Assembly (NCBI GenBank): GCA_965221555.1
Contig: OZ244895.1
Location: 806,001 to 870,000 of the forward strand
Length of the DNA stretch: 64,000 bases
Direction of reading: 5' to 3'
Origin: JAJEAD01 sp965221555
GTDB lineage: Bacteria; Pseudomonadota; Gammaproteobacteria; HK1
Under the pieces are notes generated by a model that worked only from the letters and a program-made list of their open reading frames with translations, ran no database searches and had not been told where the DNA came from. Of this stretch, positions 17,968 to 26,295 are shown one piece after another. A program made the position numbers and the translations under genes. The first letter of the stretch is position 1. The number at the start of each line of letters is the position of its first letter.

Positions 17968-18845
17968 TCGTGCGGGGTGACGAGCGCCTGCTGGTGCAGG
18001 GCATCACCGGCCGCCAGGGCTCGTTCTGGACTGCCCACATGCAGAACTACGGCACCCGGGTGATGGGCGGCGTCAACCCGCGCAAGGCGGGCACGCGCTG
18101 CTGCGAGGTGCCGGTCTACGAGAGTGCGCGGGCGGCAATGGACGACACCGGCTTCGAAGTGTCGGTGCTCTTCATCCCGCCTCTCGGGGTCCGGGATGCC
18201 GCGCTCGACGCAATCGAAGCGGGTGTGCGCAAGCTGGTGATTCTCACCGAGCATGTGCCGGTGCAGGATGTGCTCTACGTGCTCGCCGCCGCCCGCGCGA
18301 ACTCAACCCGGGTGGCGGGCCCGAACACCGCGGGGCACGTCACCCCCGGAGAATGCTTCGTGGGCTTCATGCCCGCGTTCGATCCCGACATCTTCCAGCC
18401 GGGGGCAGTCGGAGTCATCACGCGCAGCGGAAGCCTCGGCACCCTGATATGCCTGAACATCGTGCAGGCCGGATTCGGTCAGTCCGCCCTGGTCGGCATC
18501 GGCGGCGATCCGGTAGTGGGCACCAGTACCCGCGACGCGCTCGAGATCCTTGACCGGGACGAGCGCACCCGGGCGGTGGTGATGGTGGGTGAGATCGGTG
18601 GTGCGATGGAGGAAGAAGCGGCGGAGTACGCCGCCACCATGGACAAGCCGGTCTTCGCGTTCATCGCGGGACGGGCTTCCCCCCCGGGAAAGAAGATGGG
18701 CCATGCCGGCGCCATCGTGATGGGGGAGCGCGGAACCCACGCCTCCAAGCGCAGCGCGCTGGAGCGCGCGGGAGTGGAGGTGCTCGATACCCCATCCGAT
18801 ATCGGATCGGCGCTGCGTGCGAGGCTCGCGCCAGGGCACGCTTGA
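17964..18845 (+). CDS. ADP-forming acyl-CoA ligase, CoA-binding (alpha) subunit
   Basis: The 293-aa protein is the succinyl-CoA synthetase alpha-type subunit. It has the CoA-binding Rossmann start LVQGITGRQGSFWTAHMQ, the VNPRKAG loop, AGPNTAGHVTPGE, and the phosphohistidine segment KKMGHAGAIV with His247. The ATG at 17964 overlaps the stop of the beta-subunit gene as ATGA, pointing to translational coupling. It partners the ATP-grasp subunit to make or use an acyl-CoA. The residues GHVTPGECFVGF differ from true succinyl-CoA synthetase, which argues for another acyl group. Confidence 0.88.
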   Translation: MIVRGDERLLVQGITGRQGSFWTAHMQNYGTRVMGGVNPRKAGTRCCEVPVYESARAAMDDTGFEVSVLFIPPLGVRDAALDAIEAGVRKLVILTEHVPVQDVLYVLAAARANSTRVAGPNTAGHVTPGECFVGFMPAFDPDIFQPGAVGVITRSGSLGTLICLNIVQAGFGQSALVGIGGDPVVGTSTRDALEILDRDERTRAVVMVGEIGGAMEEEAAEYAATMDKPVFAFIAGRASPPGKKMGHAGAIVMGERGTHASKRSALERAGVEVLDTPSDIGSALRARLAPGHA

Positions 18846-18936
18846 GGGGTTTTGTCCCGGAGTCGCTTTCGCGCGATGCCTTGTCCATGTCGAACTCCGG
18901 ACCGGCCAGCGCCCGGCCGGGCATGACGCAGCGCGC

Positions 18937-20496
18937 ATGACACGTTCCGCCACCTCCACACCTTCCAGCGGTGCCCGGCGCCGTGCGGGCGCCCGCACCC
19001 GCAGCCGGCAGCGCGCCGCCGCAAATCCTCCCGCGGTCGCGGGTGTGCGGCGCGGCATCCCGACCTACCGCCTGCTGGACGAGGAAGGACTGGACCTCAT
19101 CGACCGGACCACCGATCGAATCCTCCAGGAGATCGGGGTCGAGTTTCGCGGCGACCCGGACGCAGTCGCGCTCTGGCGCGAGGCGGGCGCCGACGTGCGG
19201 GGAGAACGCGTGCGTTTCGAGCCGGGACACCTCAAGTCGATCATCGCCGAGTCGGCGCCGCGGAGCTTCGTCCAGCACGCCCGCAACCGGGAGCGCTCGG
19301 TGCTCATCGGAGAGGACAACGTCGTTTTCGCGCCGGCTTACGGTGCGCCCTTCGTGCACGACATGGACCGAGGCCGACGCTACGGCACGCTGGCCGACTT
19401 CGAGAACCTCGTCAAGCTGACCTGCGCGTCTCCGTGGCTGCACCACGCAGGCGGCACGGTATGCGAGCCGGTAGACCGGCCGGTGAACAAGCGCCACCTC
19501 GACATGGTCTACGCGCACCTGCGCTTGAGTGACAAGCCTTTCATGGGATCCGTCACCACCCCGGAGCGGGCGGAGGACTCCATCGAGATGGCCCGCATCG
19601 TGTTCGGCGAAGGCTTTGTCGACTCGCACTGCGTGATCATGGGCAACATCAACATGAACTCGCCGCTGGTCTACGACCGCGCGATGTCCGGCTCGCTCCG
19701 GGCCTATGCCCGCGCGAACCAATGTCCGGTGGTGGTCCCCTTCATCCTCGGGGGAGCGACGGGTCCGGTGTCGATGGCGGGCGCGGTCGCGCAGTCGATG
19801 GCGGAAGTCATGGTGGGTGTCGCGCTCGGTCAGCTCGAACGTCCGGGCTCGCCCGCGGTGTTCGGCAACTTCCTGACCACTGTGAATCTGAAAACCGGTT
19901 CGCCGACCTTCGGTACCCCGGAAGCCGCGCTCGGATCCTTCGCGGCGGCGCAGTTGGCGCAACGCATCGGGCTCCCGCTTCGGTGCAGCGGCGCCTTCAC
20001 GTCGTCGAAGCTGCCTGACGCCCAGGCCATGCAGGAGAGCGTCACCTCGCTCTACACCGCGCTGCTGTGCGGCGCCAACTTCGTCCTGCACGCGGCCGGC
20101 TGGCTGGAGGCGGCGCTTGCCATCGGTTACGAGAAGCTCGTACTGGACGCGGACCATCTGGGCGCCGTGCACACGCTGCTTGGCGGGCTGGCCGTCGACT
20201 CCGGAGCACTCGCGCTCGAAGCGTTCCGGGAGGTGGGTCCGGGCAACCACTTCTTCGGCTGCGCCCATACCCTGTCGCGCTACGAGACCGCATTCCACGA
20301 ATGCGAGCTTGCCGACACCGACTCCTACGAGAGCTGGTGCGACGCCGGCCGTCAGGACTCCGCCGTGCGCGCCAACGCGAGGTGGAAGGAGGTCCTGCGC
20401 ACCTTCGAGCCGCCGCCGCTCGACCCCGCCACCGACGAGGCGCTCACTGCGTTCATGGCCAGGAGAAAGGCTTCGATGCCGGACATCTGGCACTGA
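18937..20496 (+). CDS. Trimethylamine methyltransferase (MttB) family protein
   Basis: The 519-aa protein belongs to the MttB/MtgB superfamily of TIM-barrel methyltransferases that demethylate quaternary amines onto a corrinoid or related acceptor. Family segments are DEEGLDLIDRTTDRILQEIGVEF near the start, VEPVDRPVNKRHLDM and SPTFGTPEAALG. The frame has no internal TAG, so it belongs to the non-pyrrolysine branch that includes glycine betaine methyltransferase. The N-terminal about 35 residues are Arg/Ala rich and may be untranslated if a later start is used. It follows the acyl-CoA ligase by 91 bp, probably in one unit; substrate unknown, a betaine being likely by family. Confidence 0.88.
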   Translation: MTRSATSTPSSGARRRAGARTRSRQRAAANPPAVAGVRRGIPTYRLLDEEGLDLIDRTTDRILQEIGVEFRGDPDAVALWREAGADVRGERVRFEPGHLKSIIAESAPRSFVQHARNRERSVLIGEDNVVFAPAYGAPFVHDMDRGRRYGTLADFENLVKLTCASPWLHHAGGTVCEPVDRPVNKRHLDMVYAHLRLSDKPFMGSVTTPERAEDSIEMARIVFGEGFVDSHCVIMGNINMNSPLVYDRAMSGSLRAYARANQCPVVVPFILGGATGPVSMAGAVAQSMAEVMVGVALGQLERPGSPAVFGNFLTTVNLKTGSPTFGTPEAALGSFAAAQLAQRIGLPLRCSGAFTSSKLPDAQAMQESVTSLYTALLCGANFVLHAAGWLEAALAIGYEKLVLDADHLGAVHTLLGGLAVDSGALALEAFREVGPGNHFFGCAHTLSRYETAFHECELADTDSYESWCDAGRQDSAVRANARWKEVLRTFEPPPLDPATDEALTAFMARRKASMPDIWH

Positions 20497-20520
20497 GGAT
20501 GCGCCGGCGGCGCGACGCAA

Positions 20521-20584
20521 TTCGGCCCGTTAATACGAGCAAGTTGGCGTCCGCGAGTTGAGAAATCGGCCAGATTTGCCGATC
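20521..20584 (-). repeat. Partial copy of the intergenic MITE-like repeat
   Basis: The segment matches, in reverse orientation, the left part of the full copy at 57959-58250: shared blocks are ACGAGCAAGTTGGCGTCCGC and GAGAAATCGG. Only the terminal about 60 bp is present, between the MttB and MFS stop codons. Confidence 0.6.
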
Positions 20585-21809
20585 AAGTTCCCGGCGTGGG
20601 CACGGCACCGGATTCTCGCCCCGGGCGCAATGCGTCGCGCATGAACAGGGCGAGCAGGGCCGGTACGGCGACTATCGCAGCCATCGCGTACATTGCGGTG
20701 TCGAGCCCGAGATCGTCGCTCAGGAGGCCGAACCCGATCGGGCCCACGACGGAAGCGATGTTCACCAGCGTGTAGACGAGGGCGAAACCGCGCGAGTGCC
20801 TCCGCTCGTCGAAGAGATCGCCGACAGTCCCGTAGGTGATGGTCGAAGACCCTTGCAGGACCACTCCGGCAAGGGGCAGCAGACAGAGCGCGAGCATGGC
20901 CGGCGCAGCCGCCACGGCCAGGATCGCGGCCACGCACAGCACTTCGACGGCAACCAGGGCCCGGATGTATCCCATCCTTGCGGCGAGGAGGCCACAGCCG
21001 AACTTGCCGGCGATGCCACCGGCGAGCGTCAGCACGACCGCAAATCCGGCAAGCCCCACCGGGACCTGCTTTTCGAGCATGAGGAAGACCACGAAAACGA
21101 GAAAAGCGTCCTGCACCGCGGTGTGGAGCATCACGATCGCGGCGAGGATGCCAAATCCGGTGCGGTGGCGGATGCCCCAGTCGCTGCCGCCGAGCGGCCG
21201 CTTGAGCCCCGCGGCCAGCTTCGGCGCACCGATGCCGATTGCGCGCAAGGCGAACCACAACCCGATGCCCGCGACCACCGCGAGCACACCGTAGCCCGCG
21301 GCGATGTGGGGCCAGGCCATGCCCGCTCCGAGCAGCGTGGTCAGGAGCCCCGTGAAGACGAGCTTCCCGATGTCGCCGCTCGAGTTGTACGCGCCGAGCG
21401 CGGTGCGGCGGGAGGGCCCCGAAAACACGCTGCTCACCAGGGAAGAGGACAATGAGTGCTGGAAGGCGGCGCCGCATCCGGCGACGCAGAGCCCGATGAG
21501 CACCCCGGCGAATCCCTGCGACACCGAGACCGCGATGTAGCCCACGCCCGCGCACGCCATCCCGAAGGCCAGCAGACTGCGTTGACCGAGGCGTTCCGAG
21601 AGCATGCCCGAGGGCAGCTCGAGCAGGCCCATGGCGGCGCCGTGGGCGGCTCGGACGAACCCGACCTGAGCGAAGCCGAGGCCGAAAGTCTGCGCCAGAA
21701 TCGGCAGCAGAATGTAAACCGACGAAGTGAGTCCGTCCTGGACGCCGTGGGTCGCGCAGGAAGCGGTGAGCGCGAGCTTTCTCCGGACGCTCTGGTTCGC
21801 ACCGCTCAC
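20583..21809 (-). CDS. Major facilitator superfamily transporter
   Basis: The 408-aa inner-membrane protein has about twelve hydrophobic segments and MFS loop signatures: AHGAAMGLLELPSGMLSERLGQRS between TM2 and TM3 and AGKFGCGLLAARMGYIRAL in the second half. The GTG at 21809 was chosen; the frame continues upstream through repeat-derived sequence that does not look coding. It is convergent with the MttB operon, so co-regulation is uncertain. Substrate cannot be assigned; import or export of a compound handled by the neighbouring aldehyde dehydrogenase/CoA ligase genes is possible but unproven. Confidence 0.83.
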   Translation of the reverse strand: MSGANQSVRRKLALTASCATHGVQDGLTSSVYILLPILAQTFGLGFAQVGFVRAAHGAAMGLLELPSGMLSERLGQRSLLAFGMACAGVGYIAVSVSQGFAGVLIGLCVAGCGAAFQHSLSSSLVSSVFSGPSRRTALGAYNSSGDIGKLVFTGLLTTLLGAGMAWPHIAAGYGVLAVVAGIGLWFALRAIGIGAPKLAAGLKRPLGGSDWGIRHRTGFGILAAIVMLHTAVQDAFLVFVVFLMLEKQVPVGLAGFAVVLTLAGGIAGKFGCGLLAARMGYIRALVAVEVLCVAAILAVAAAPAMLALCLLPLAGVVLQGSSTITYGTVGDLFDERRHSRGFALVYTLVNIASVVGPIGFGLLSDDLGLDTAMYAMAAIVAVPALLALFMRDALRPGRESGAVPTPGT

Positions 21810-21859
21810 GATTGGGCCTTTGCCACCCTGCCCGATCGGCTTACGGCGCAGGACGCCAG

Positions 21860-22095
21860 ATCTCTTGCGGTCGCGGGCCGTGCTCGCGCCAGGCGCCTCG
21901 ACTCGGTGTCGACTACCCGCATCGCTGCACAATCCTCGGACAAGGCTTTACGGCTGGGCAAGCCATCCCTGGCTTGCTCGCTCGCAGGGGAGTCCGCGCC
22001 ACCGGCGCTTCGTCTGTTTCCGGCTCGCCCGTCGGGGCCTCAGGGTCCGTGCGAATCACTACCACGGTATCTTGGCGCCCTCGCTTCGTGATTCG
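21860..22095 (+). repeat. Copy of the intergenic MITE-like repeat
   Basis: It shares the central hairpin (GGGCAAGCCATCCCTGGCTT, 21957-21976), the downstream GCGCCACCGGCGCTTCG block and the end ACCACGGTATCTTGGCGCCC with the full copy at 57959-58250, in the same orientation. The left terminal repeat is eroded. The remaining sequence to the arsI stop (22328) shows no convincing gene, though short frames exist on both strands. Confidence 0.7.
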
Positions 22096-22327
22096 CGGAA
22101 ACAGGGCGGCCGGGCAGAGTATCGAGCGCACCGGATCGAGCCGGCAATCGAGGGCACGGTGTCTCCGGGGCGAGAAGCGCCTGCAGGGTAGGCGTCGCTC
22201 GCAAGTACGGCGCGGTCACGTCGTCGGTGCGGGTCACGATGGCAACCTTCCGGAGTACGAAAGCGATGCTCGCGGCGTGCCCGTCCGCGTTCATCGCAGG
22301 TTATCTGCTTCTCCTCGGCGGAAGACC

Positions 22328-22771
22328 CTATCCGGATCCGGCGGTGGACGACTCGCAGCAAGTATTGCCTCTGAGGGTGGATACGCCCTTCGTATCGTCT
22401 CCGTAGTGGTCGATCGCGCCGTGGGTGCGGAAGGTCTCCCATGCCACGCCCTGGGGGTCCAGCGACCACGACTTGTCGGACCGGGCGTAGCAGCACTCCG
22501 CCTCCCGTTCCTCGAGCAGCGGAGCTTGCGCCCTGGCCAGTCGCTCCGTGATGCCGGCCAGCTCGGAGTCGTTCTCCACCTGGATCCCGAGATGATTGAC
22601 GCCGGGGGCGCCGCCGTTCGCGTCGAGCACGAAGTTCACGCGTGGATCCTCCAGCATCCACTTCGCGTAGCCGGGCCGATGTACGGTGGGTTCGGCGCCG
22701 AACAGCGTGGAGTAGAAGCCGATGGAGCGTTCGAGGTCGGTGACCGTGAGGGAGACATGAAGACGTTTCAT
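22328..22771 (-). CDS. arsI: ArsI-type Fe(II) C-As lyase (VOC family)
   Basis: The 147-aa glyoxalase/VOC-fold protein matches the ArsI/CadI family, which cleaves the carbon-arsenic bond of trivalent organoarsenicals such as methylarsenite. The metal ligands line up with those known for ArsI: His5, His60 and Glu112. The substrate-binding vicinal pair Cys93-Cys94 (ECCYARSDKSW) is present, with a second Cys pair near the C-terminus (NTCCESS). The ATG at 22771 begins MKRLHVSLTV, the usual family start. No ArsR or arsenic efflux gene is adjacent, so regulation and export of the released arsenite lie elsewhere. Confidence 0.87.
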   Translation of the reverse strand: MKRLHVSLTVTDLERSIGFYSTLFGAEPTVHRPGYAKWMLEDPRVNFVLDANGGAPGVNHLGIQVENDSELAGITERLARAQAPLLEEREAECCYARSDKSWSLDPQGVAWETFRTHGAIDHYGDDTKGVSTLRGNTCCESSTAGSG

Positions 22772-22912
22772 TCGAGAGTGCTCCTTGGGTCCGGGGACGG
22801 CTTTTCGCGTATTGCGAATGATATGGGAGCGGCGCCCCTTCTTCACAAGCCCCCGCTCGCTCAGAGGTGTTCGCGTGAGTCGGCGATGTCCGACTCCAGT
22901 ACGTCCTCGCCG

Positions 22913-23437
22913 TCAATCCCTCGCTTCCAGCAACTCCTCCAGTGCATACAGCGTCTTTTGCGGGATCCTCTCTTTCGGGTAGTACCGGGTGATGATCTCG
23001 AGCGCCTTGTCGTAATCGCGCAGGTCGAGGCAGCGCAGGAGAAAACGCACGTCGTCCTCGTCATGAAATCCGACGCCGAGGCGCATGGCAAGACACTTCA
23101 TCGCGAGCAGATACTCCGGGCTTGCGGTGAGCACCCGCAAATTGGACAGGTCCAGGTACCGATGGAAGTCGTTCTTGTGGCTCAGGTACCCCTTGACCGC
23201 GTCGTTGAGCCAGTCTTCCGGCAGTCCGGCAGCGCCGGCAACCGTGCGTGCCGCCGTGCGCACTTCGTTCGCAGGGTGAAAGAACGCATTGACGTCCCGG
23301 GTCGATGCGCGCGCATCGAACACCAGGCACATGACCGCCCCGCCCACCACGTACACCTCTCCGGTGATCGTCCGGCGCGCGAGCTCGTGGTTCAATCGCT
23401 CGAACAGACCTTCGATATCGTGCTTGGAGAGCCTCAC
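22913..23437 (-). CDS. Nucleotidyltransferase-like protein (DUF6036-like), second gene of a toxin-antitoxin-like pair
   Basis: The 174-aa protein starts at a GTG that overlaps the stop codon of the upstream gene by one base, so the pair is translationally coupled. Residues about 20-50 hold a nucleotidyltransferase-like core (EVYVVGGAVMCLVFDARASTRDVNAFF) with the GG and two spaced Asp residues; the rest is helical (LLAMKCLAMRLGVGFHDEDDVRFLLRCL). Such NTase-fold proteins next to a small DNA-binding partner occur in toxin-antitoxin modules. Which of the two is the toxin is not clear from sequence. Confidence 0.7.
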   Translation of the reverse strand: MRLSKHDIEGLFERLNHELARRTITGEVYVVGGAVMCLVFDARASTRDVNAFFHPANEVRTAARTVAGAAGLPEDWLNDAVKGYLSHKNDFHRYLDLSNLRVLTASPEYLLAMKCLAMRLGVGFHDEDDVRFLLRCLDLRDYDKALEIITRYYPKERIPQKTLYALEELLEARD

Positions 23438-23928
23438 TACACCCGCTGCCCGACGCTGGCGTCGATGAACAGGTTGCGGCGCCGGAACGGCGGCGGGGAG
23501 TGCGTCAGGAGATACAGCCGCAAGCCGAGCAGGGAGGATGCGAACCAGGGCGTTTCCAGGGCTTCGACGGCCGCCGTCCACCGTGGCGGATCGACCCCCT
23601 TGATCGCAGCCGCATGCTCCACCGTCGCGGCCAGATAGCTCGCCTCGAAGGCCGGGAGATGAGCTTGCGGGGTGTGGCGCACCGCCCGCATGAACTCGTC
23701 TCCGGTCAGCCGGTGGAACCAGTCCTGAAGCTCGGCGAAGGTGAACGACCGCGCATCCGGGTGCGACGCCAGCTCTCGGCAAAGCGTCTGGAACTTGCCA
23801 TCGAGCGGCGGGAGTACCTGTTGCAGCACCCACTTGGAAACATCCATTCCGGCACTTGCCGCCCGTGCTTGTATGAGCGACCTCTCCTGCGCACTGATGC
23901 GTATCTGAAGCTGGTGCGTCTTGCTCAT
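23437..23928 (-). CDS. Ribbon-helix-helix-like DNA-binding protein, first gene of a toxin-antitoxin-like pair
   Basis: The 163-aa protein opens with MSKTHQLQIRISAQERSLI followed by a helix, the pattern of an Arc/MetJ-type ribbon-helix-helix DNA-binding domain, then about 110 residues of unknown fold ending RRRNLFIDASVGQRV. I chose the ATG at 23928; a start further upstream would run through the operator. The downstream nucleotidyltransferase gene overlaps its stop. The inverted repeat just upstream suits autoregulation by this protein, as in many toxin-antitoxin operons. Confidence 0.65.
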   Translation of the reverse strand: MSKTHQLQIRISAQERSLIQARAASAGMDVSKWVLQQVLPPLDGKFQTLCRELASHPDARSFTFAELQDWFHRLTGDEFMRAVRHTPQAHLPAFEASYLAATVEHAAAIKGVDPPRWTAAVEALETPWFASSLLGLRLYLLTHSPPPFRRRNLFIDASVGQRV

Positions 23929-23935
23929 GAGAGCC

Positions 23936-23978
23936 AAAATAGCCGCACCACAAAGAATGTCAATACACCGTATTGACA
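23936..23978 (-). promoter_or_regulatory. Promoter and inverted-repeat operator of the toxin-antitoxin-like pair
   Basis: A perfect 9-3-9 inverted repeat (TGTCAATAC, ACC, GTATTGACA) lies at 23958-23978. On the minus strand it contains TTGACA, a consensus -35 box, followed after 16 nt by TATTTT as -10 (23936-23941). The predicted transcript would start at about 23929, next to the ATG at 23928, so the mRNA may be leaderless. A repressor bound to the repeat would cover the -35 box. Confidence 0.65.
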
Positions 23979-24064
23979 ATACTCGGACGAGAAGGATGCA
24001 ATCCGCTCTCTATCTGAGAAAGACGTGGTCTTGACCTCGACCTTGACCTGCCCGCAATGTAGGC

Positions 24065-24190
24065 CCTGAGTCGCAAATTTCACCGATTTCTCAACTGGCG
24101 AACGCCGATATGCTCGTGTTAGCGGTTCGTACTGCGTCGCGCCGCTTGCGACGTTGTATCGGCTGCGCTTTGAGCGTCCCTTGGATCTCG
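24065..24190 (+). repeat. Partial copy of the intergenic MITE-like repeat
   Basis: It shares TTTCACCGATTTCTCAACTG, ATGCTCGTGTTAGCGG and the following TCGTACTGCGTCGC block with the left third of the full copy at 57959-58250, same orientation. The central hairpin and right end are missing. Confidence 0.65.
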
Positions 24191-24211
24191 TGAATCGGTG
24201 AGTACTTGCGG

Positions 24212-25864
24212 CTAACTCGCCAGGGTGGGGCGGCGGTCGGCGACGCCGAGCGCATGCTCGAGCCGGGCGCCCACGCGCAGCAGGCGGGATTCTTCGAAGA
24301 GCCCGGCCCAGAGAGACACGCCGTGAGGGACCTCGAAGGAGTGCTCGGACTCCGTCACGCCCCCGAGGTCGAGGCGCCCTTCGGCCAGGGAGAGCTCCGA
24401 ACGGGTGGGGACGTGGTGGAATCCCGCCGGCAGGTGCAGACAGGGATGTCCGGTGAAGTTGCTCGCAACCAGCATCGGACCGGTGGAGAAGGGCCCCACC
24501 AGGACATCGACATCCCTGAACAGGCGGTCGAGAGCCTCCATCACCCGGCGCCGCAACCGGTCGAGCTGGACATGGTCGACCGCGGAGAGAAAACGGGCCT
24601 TGCGGAAGGCGTTGGGCCAGGCGCCTTCGTCCTGGCGGCGGAGCTGGTCGTCGGTGTCGTTCAGGGTGAGCTGCTCGAAGGCCGCCGCCGCCTCGGCGTA
24701 CAGCGTCGCGATGAGGGACTCGTAGGGCAGGTCGGGCAGGTGCGCCTCGATCATCTCGAAGCCGAGGCCGCGGGCCGCCGCAAGCGCGGCGCGGTCCACC
24801 TCGGTGACTTCGTCTCCCTCGTAGGCGGCGGGCAGCCAGCCCACGCGCAGCCCCGTCAGATCTTCACCCGCGTCATGGTTGAAGGGCATGTCGATCGAAG
24901 CGGGATCGCGGGGGTCGCCTCCGTTGATTGCCGCGAGCACCAGCCCGGTGTCCTCGACCCGGCGGCATATGGGTCCGACCTTGTCGAGGGACCAGCACAG
25001 CGCCATGCCCCCAACGCGCGAGACGCGCCCGTAGGTGGGCCGCAGGCCGGTGGTGCCGCAACGCTGCGAGGGCGAGGTGATGGACCCCAGGGTCTCGGTG
25101 CCGATGGAGAACGCGCAGAGTCCGGCCGCGGTGGCCGCGGCGGAGCCCGCGCTCGATCCGCTCGCCCCTTCGTTCAGGTTCCAGGGGTTGCGGGTCTTGC
25201 CGCCGAACCACAGGTCTCCGTAGGCGAGCGCTCCGACCGTCGCCTTGCCGAGCAACACCGCGCCCGCCGCGCGCAGGCGCGCAACGATCTCCGCATCACC
25301 TTCGGCGATCCGGTCCGCCCAGGGCTCGGCGCCCCAGGTCGTGCGGACTCCGGCCACGTCGAAGAGGTCCTTGAGCGCATAGGGGATTCCGTGCAGCGGC
25401 CCGAGCGATGTTCCCGCGCGCGATAACGCATCCATGGCGTCGGCCTCGGCGCGGGCACGCTCGGCGGTGACGCTCACGAAGCACTCCAGAAGCGGGGCGG
25501 TAGCTTCCATGCGAGCGAGATAGAGGTCGGTGAGGCGCCGGCTCGTCAGTTCGCCGGTCGCGATCCAGCGCGCCAGGTGCGTGACGGGAGCGAAGGCGAT
25601 GTCTTCGTCGGCGCGGGGCAGCGGACCGGGGTCCGCGTTACTCCACCGAATCGTCCCTTGCGGCGCCGGGGCCCGGAATCCCGGGAGGCGGGGGTCGAAG
25701 CGGGTAGCGGGCGCGAGGTCATTGGGGAAGTCGAGCGCGCGTCGCTTGCGGGCGTTCTCGACCTGCGGTGCGAGATTGCCTCGCATCAGGTCGCGCTCCG
25801 CCTCGGTGTACCGCACGCCCATGAGGCGCTCCGCCGCGGCGATCGTTTCGCTTTCGAACTCCAT
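24212..25864 (-). CDS. Amidase (amidase signature family)
   Basis: The 550-aa protein has the Ser-cisSer-Lys amidase core: Lys in YALKDLFDVAGVRTTWGAEP, and the Gly/Ser-rich segment NEGASGSSAGSAAATAAGLC followed by TETLGSITSPSQRCGTTGLR. About 110 residues precede the core, longer than in GatA. The ATG at 25864 begins MEFESETIAAAERLMGV. It is divergent from the peptide-type ABC operon at 26296, so it may release ammonia or acids from an amide brought in by that transporter; this is inference. GatA is unlikely because no gatB/gatC lies nearby. Confidence 0.87.
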   Translation of the reverse strand: MEFESETIAAAERLMGVRYTEAERDLMRGNLAPQVENARKRRALDFPNDLAPATRFDPRLPGFRAPAPQGTIRWSNADPGPLPRADEDIAFAPVTHLARWIATGELTSRRLTDLYLARMEATAPLLECFVSVTAERARAEADAMDALSRAGTSLGPLHGIPYALKDLFDVAGVRTTWGAEPWADRIAEGDAEIVARLRAAGAVLLGKATVGALAYGDLWFGGKTRNPWNLNEGASGSSAGSAAATAAGLCAFSIGTETLGSITSPSQRCGTTGLRPTYGRVSRVGGMALCWSLDKVGPICRRVEDTGLVLAAINGGDPRDPASIDMPFNHDAGEDLTGLRVGWLPAAYEGDEVTEVDRAALAAARGLGFEMIEAHLPDLPYESLIATLYAEAAAAFEQLTLNDTDDQLRRQDEGAWPNAFRKARFLSAVDHVQLDRLRRRVMEALDRLFRDVDVLVGPFSTGPMLVASNFTGHPCLHLPAGFHHVPTRSELSLAEGRLDLGGVTESEHSFEVPHGVSLWAGLFEESRLLRVGARLEHALGVADRRPTLAS

Positions 25865-25989
25865 TGCGCTGCTCTCCAAGCCCCGGACCAGACCGATCCT
25901 ATTGCGCGGTTCCCATCCGGAGAAGGCGTGCGGTGGGGGTACGCAACTTCCGGGACCGGCACCATGGGACCACCTCGCGCTGACCGGGC

Positions 25990-26220
25990 AAAGCCCGACT
26001 GCCACCGCGAGAAGGTCTGGCCCGCAATGTTCTCCGATTTCCAAGCTCGCGAACGACAGTGTGCTTGCCGCGGCGGGCCCTGCCCCGTCGCGCGGCTTGC
26101 GACTTCGTGTCGGCTATCTGCGACGCTGTGCAGTCCTTGGGTTAACGCTTTCCCGCCGAGCAAGCCATCCGTGGCTTGCCCGCTCGCGGGGATGTCCGCG
26201 CCATCGGGGCTTCGTTGACG
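25990..26220 (+). repeat. Copy of the intergenic MITE-like repeat
   Basis: It contains TCTCCGATTTCCAAGCTCGC, TGTCGGCTATCTGCGACGCT and the central hairpin AGCAAGCCATCCGTGGCTTG (26159-26178), then GCTCGCGGGG and GCGCCATCGGGGCTTCGTTG. Order and orientation match the full copy at 57959-58250; the right end is absent. It fills most of the 431-bp region between the amidase and peptide ABC genes. Confidence 0.65.
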
Positions 26221-26295
26221 CTGTTCCGGCACCCTCCTACCATCGCTGGCTCGGCGGACGACACGCTCCGCATCATGGCGGGAGGAGGGCGAACG

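Noticed and set aside
18937..20496. Pyrrolysine-containing trimethylamine methyltransferase
   Set aside because: There is no in-frame TAG and the frame is complete without readthrough.
24212..25864. GatA subunit of the aspartyl/glutamyl-tRNA amidotransferase
   Set aside because: No gatB or gatC neighbour, and an N-terminal extension unlike GatA; the same holds for the amidase at 42410-43825.
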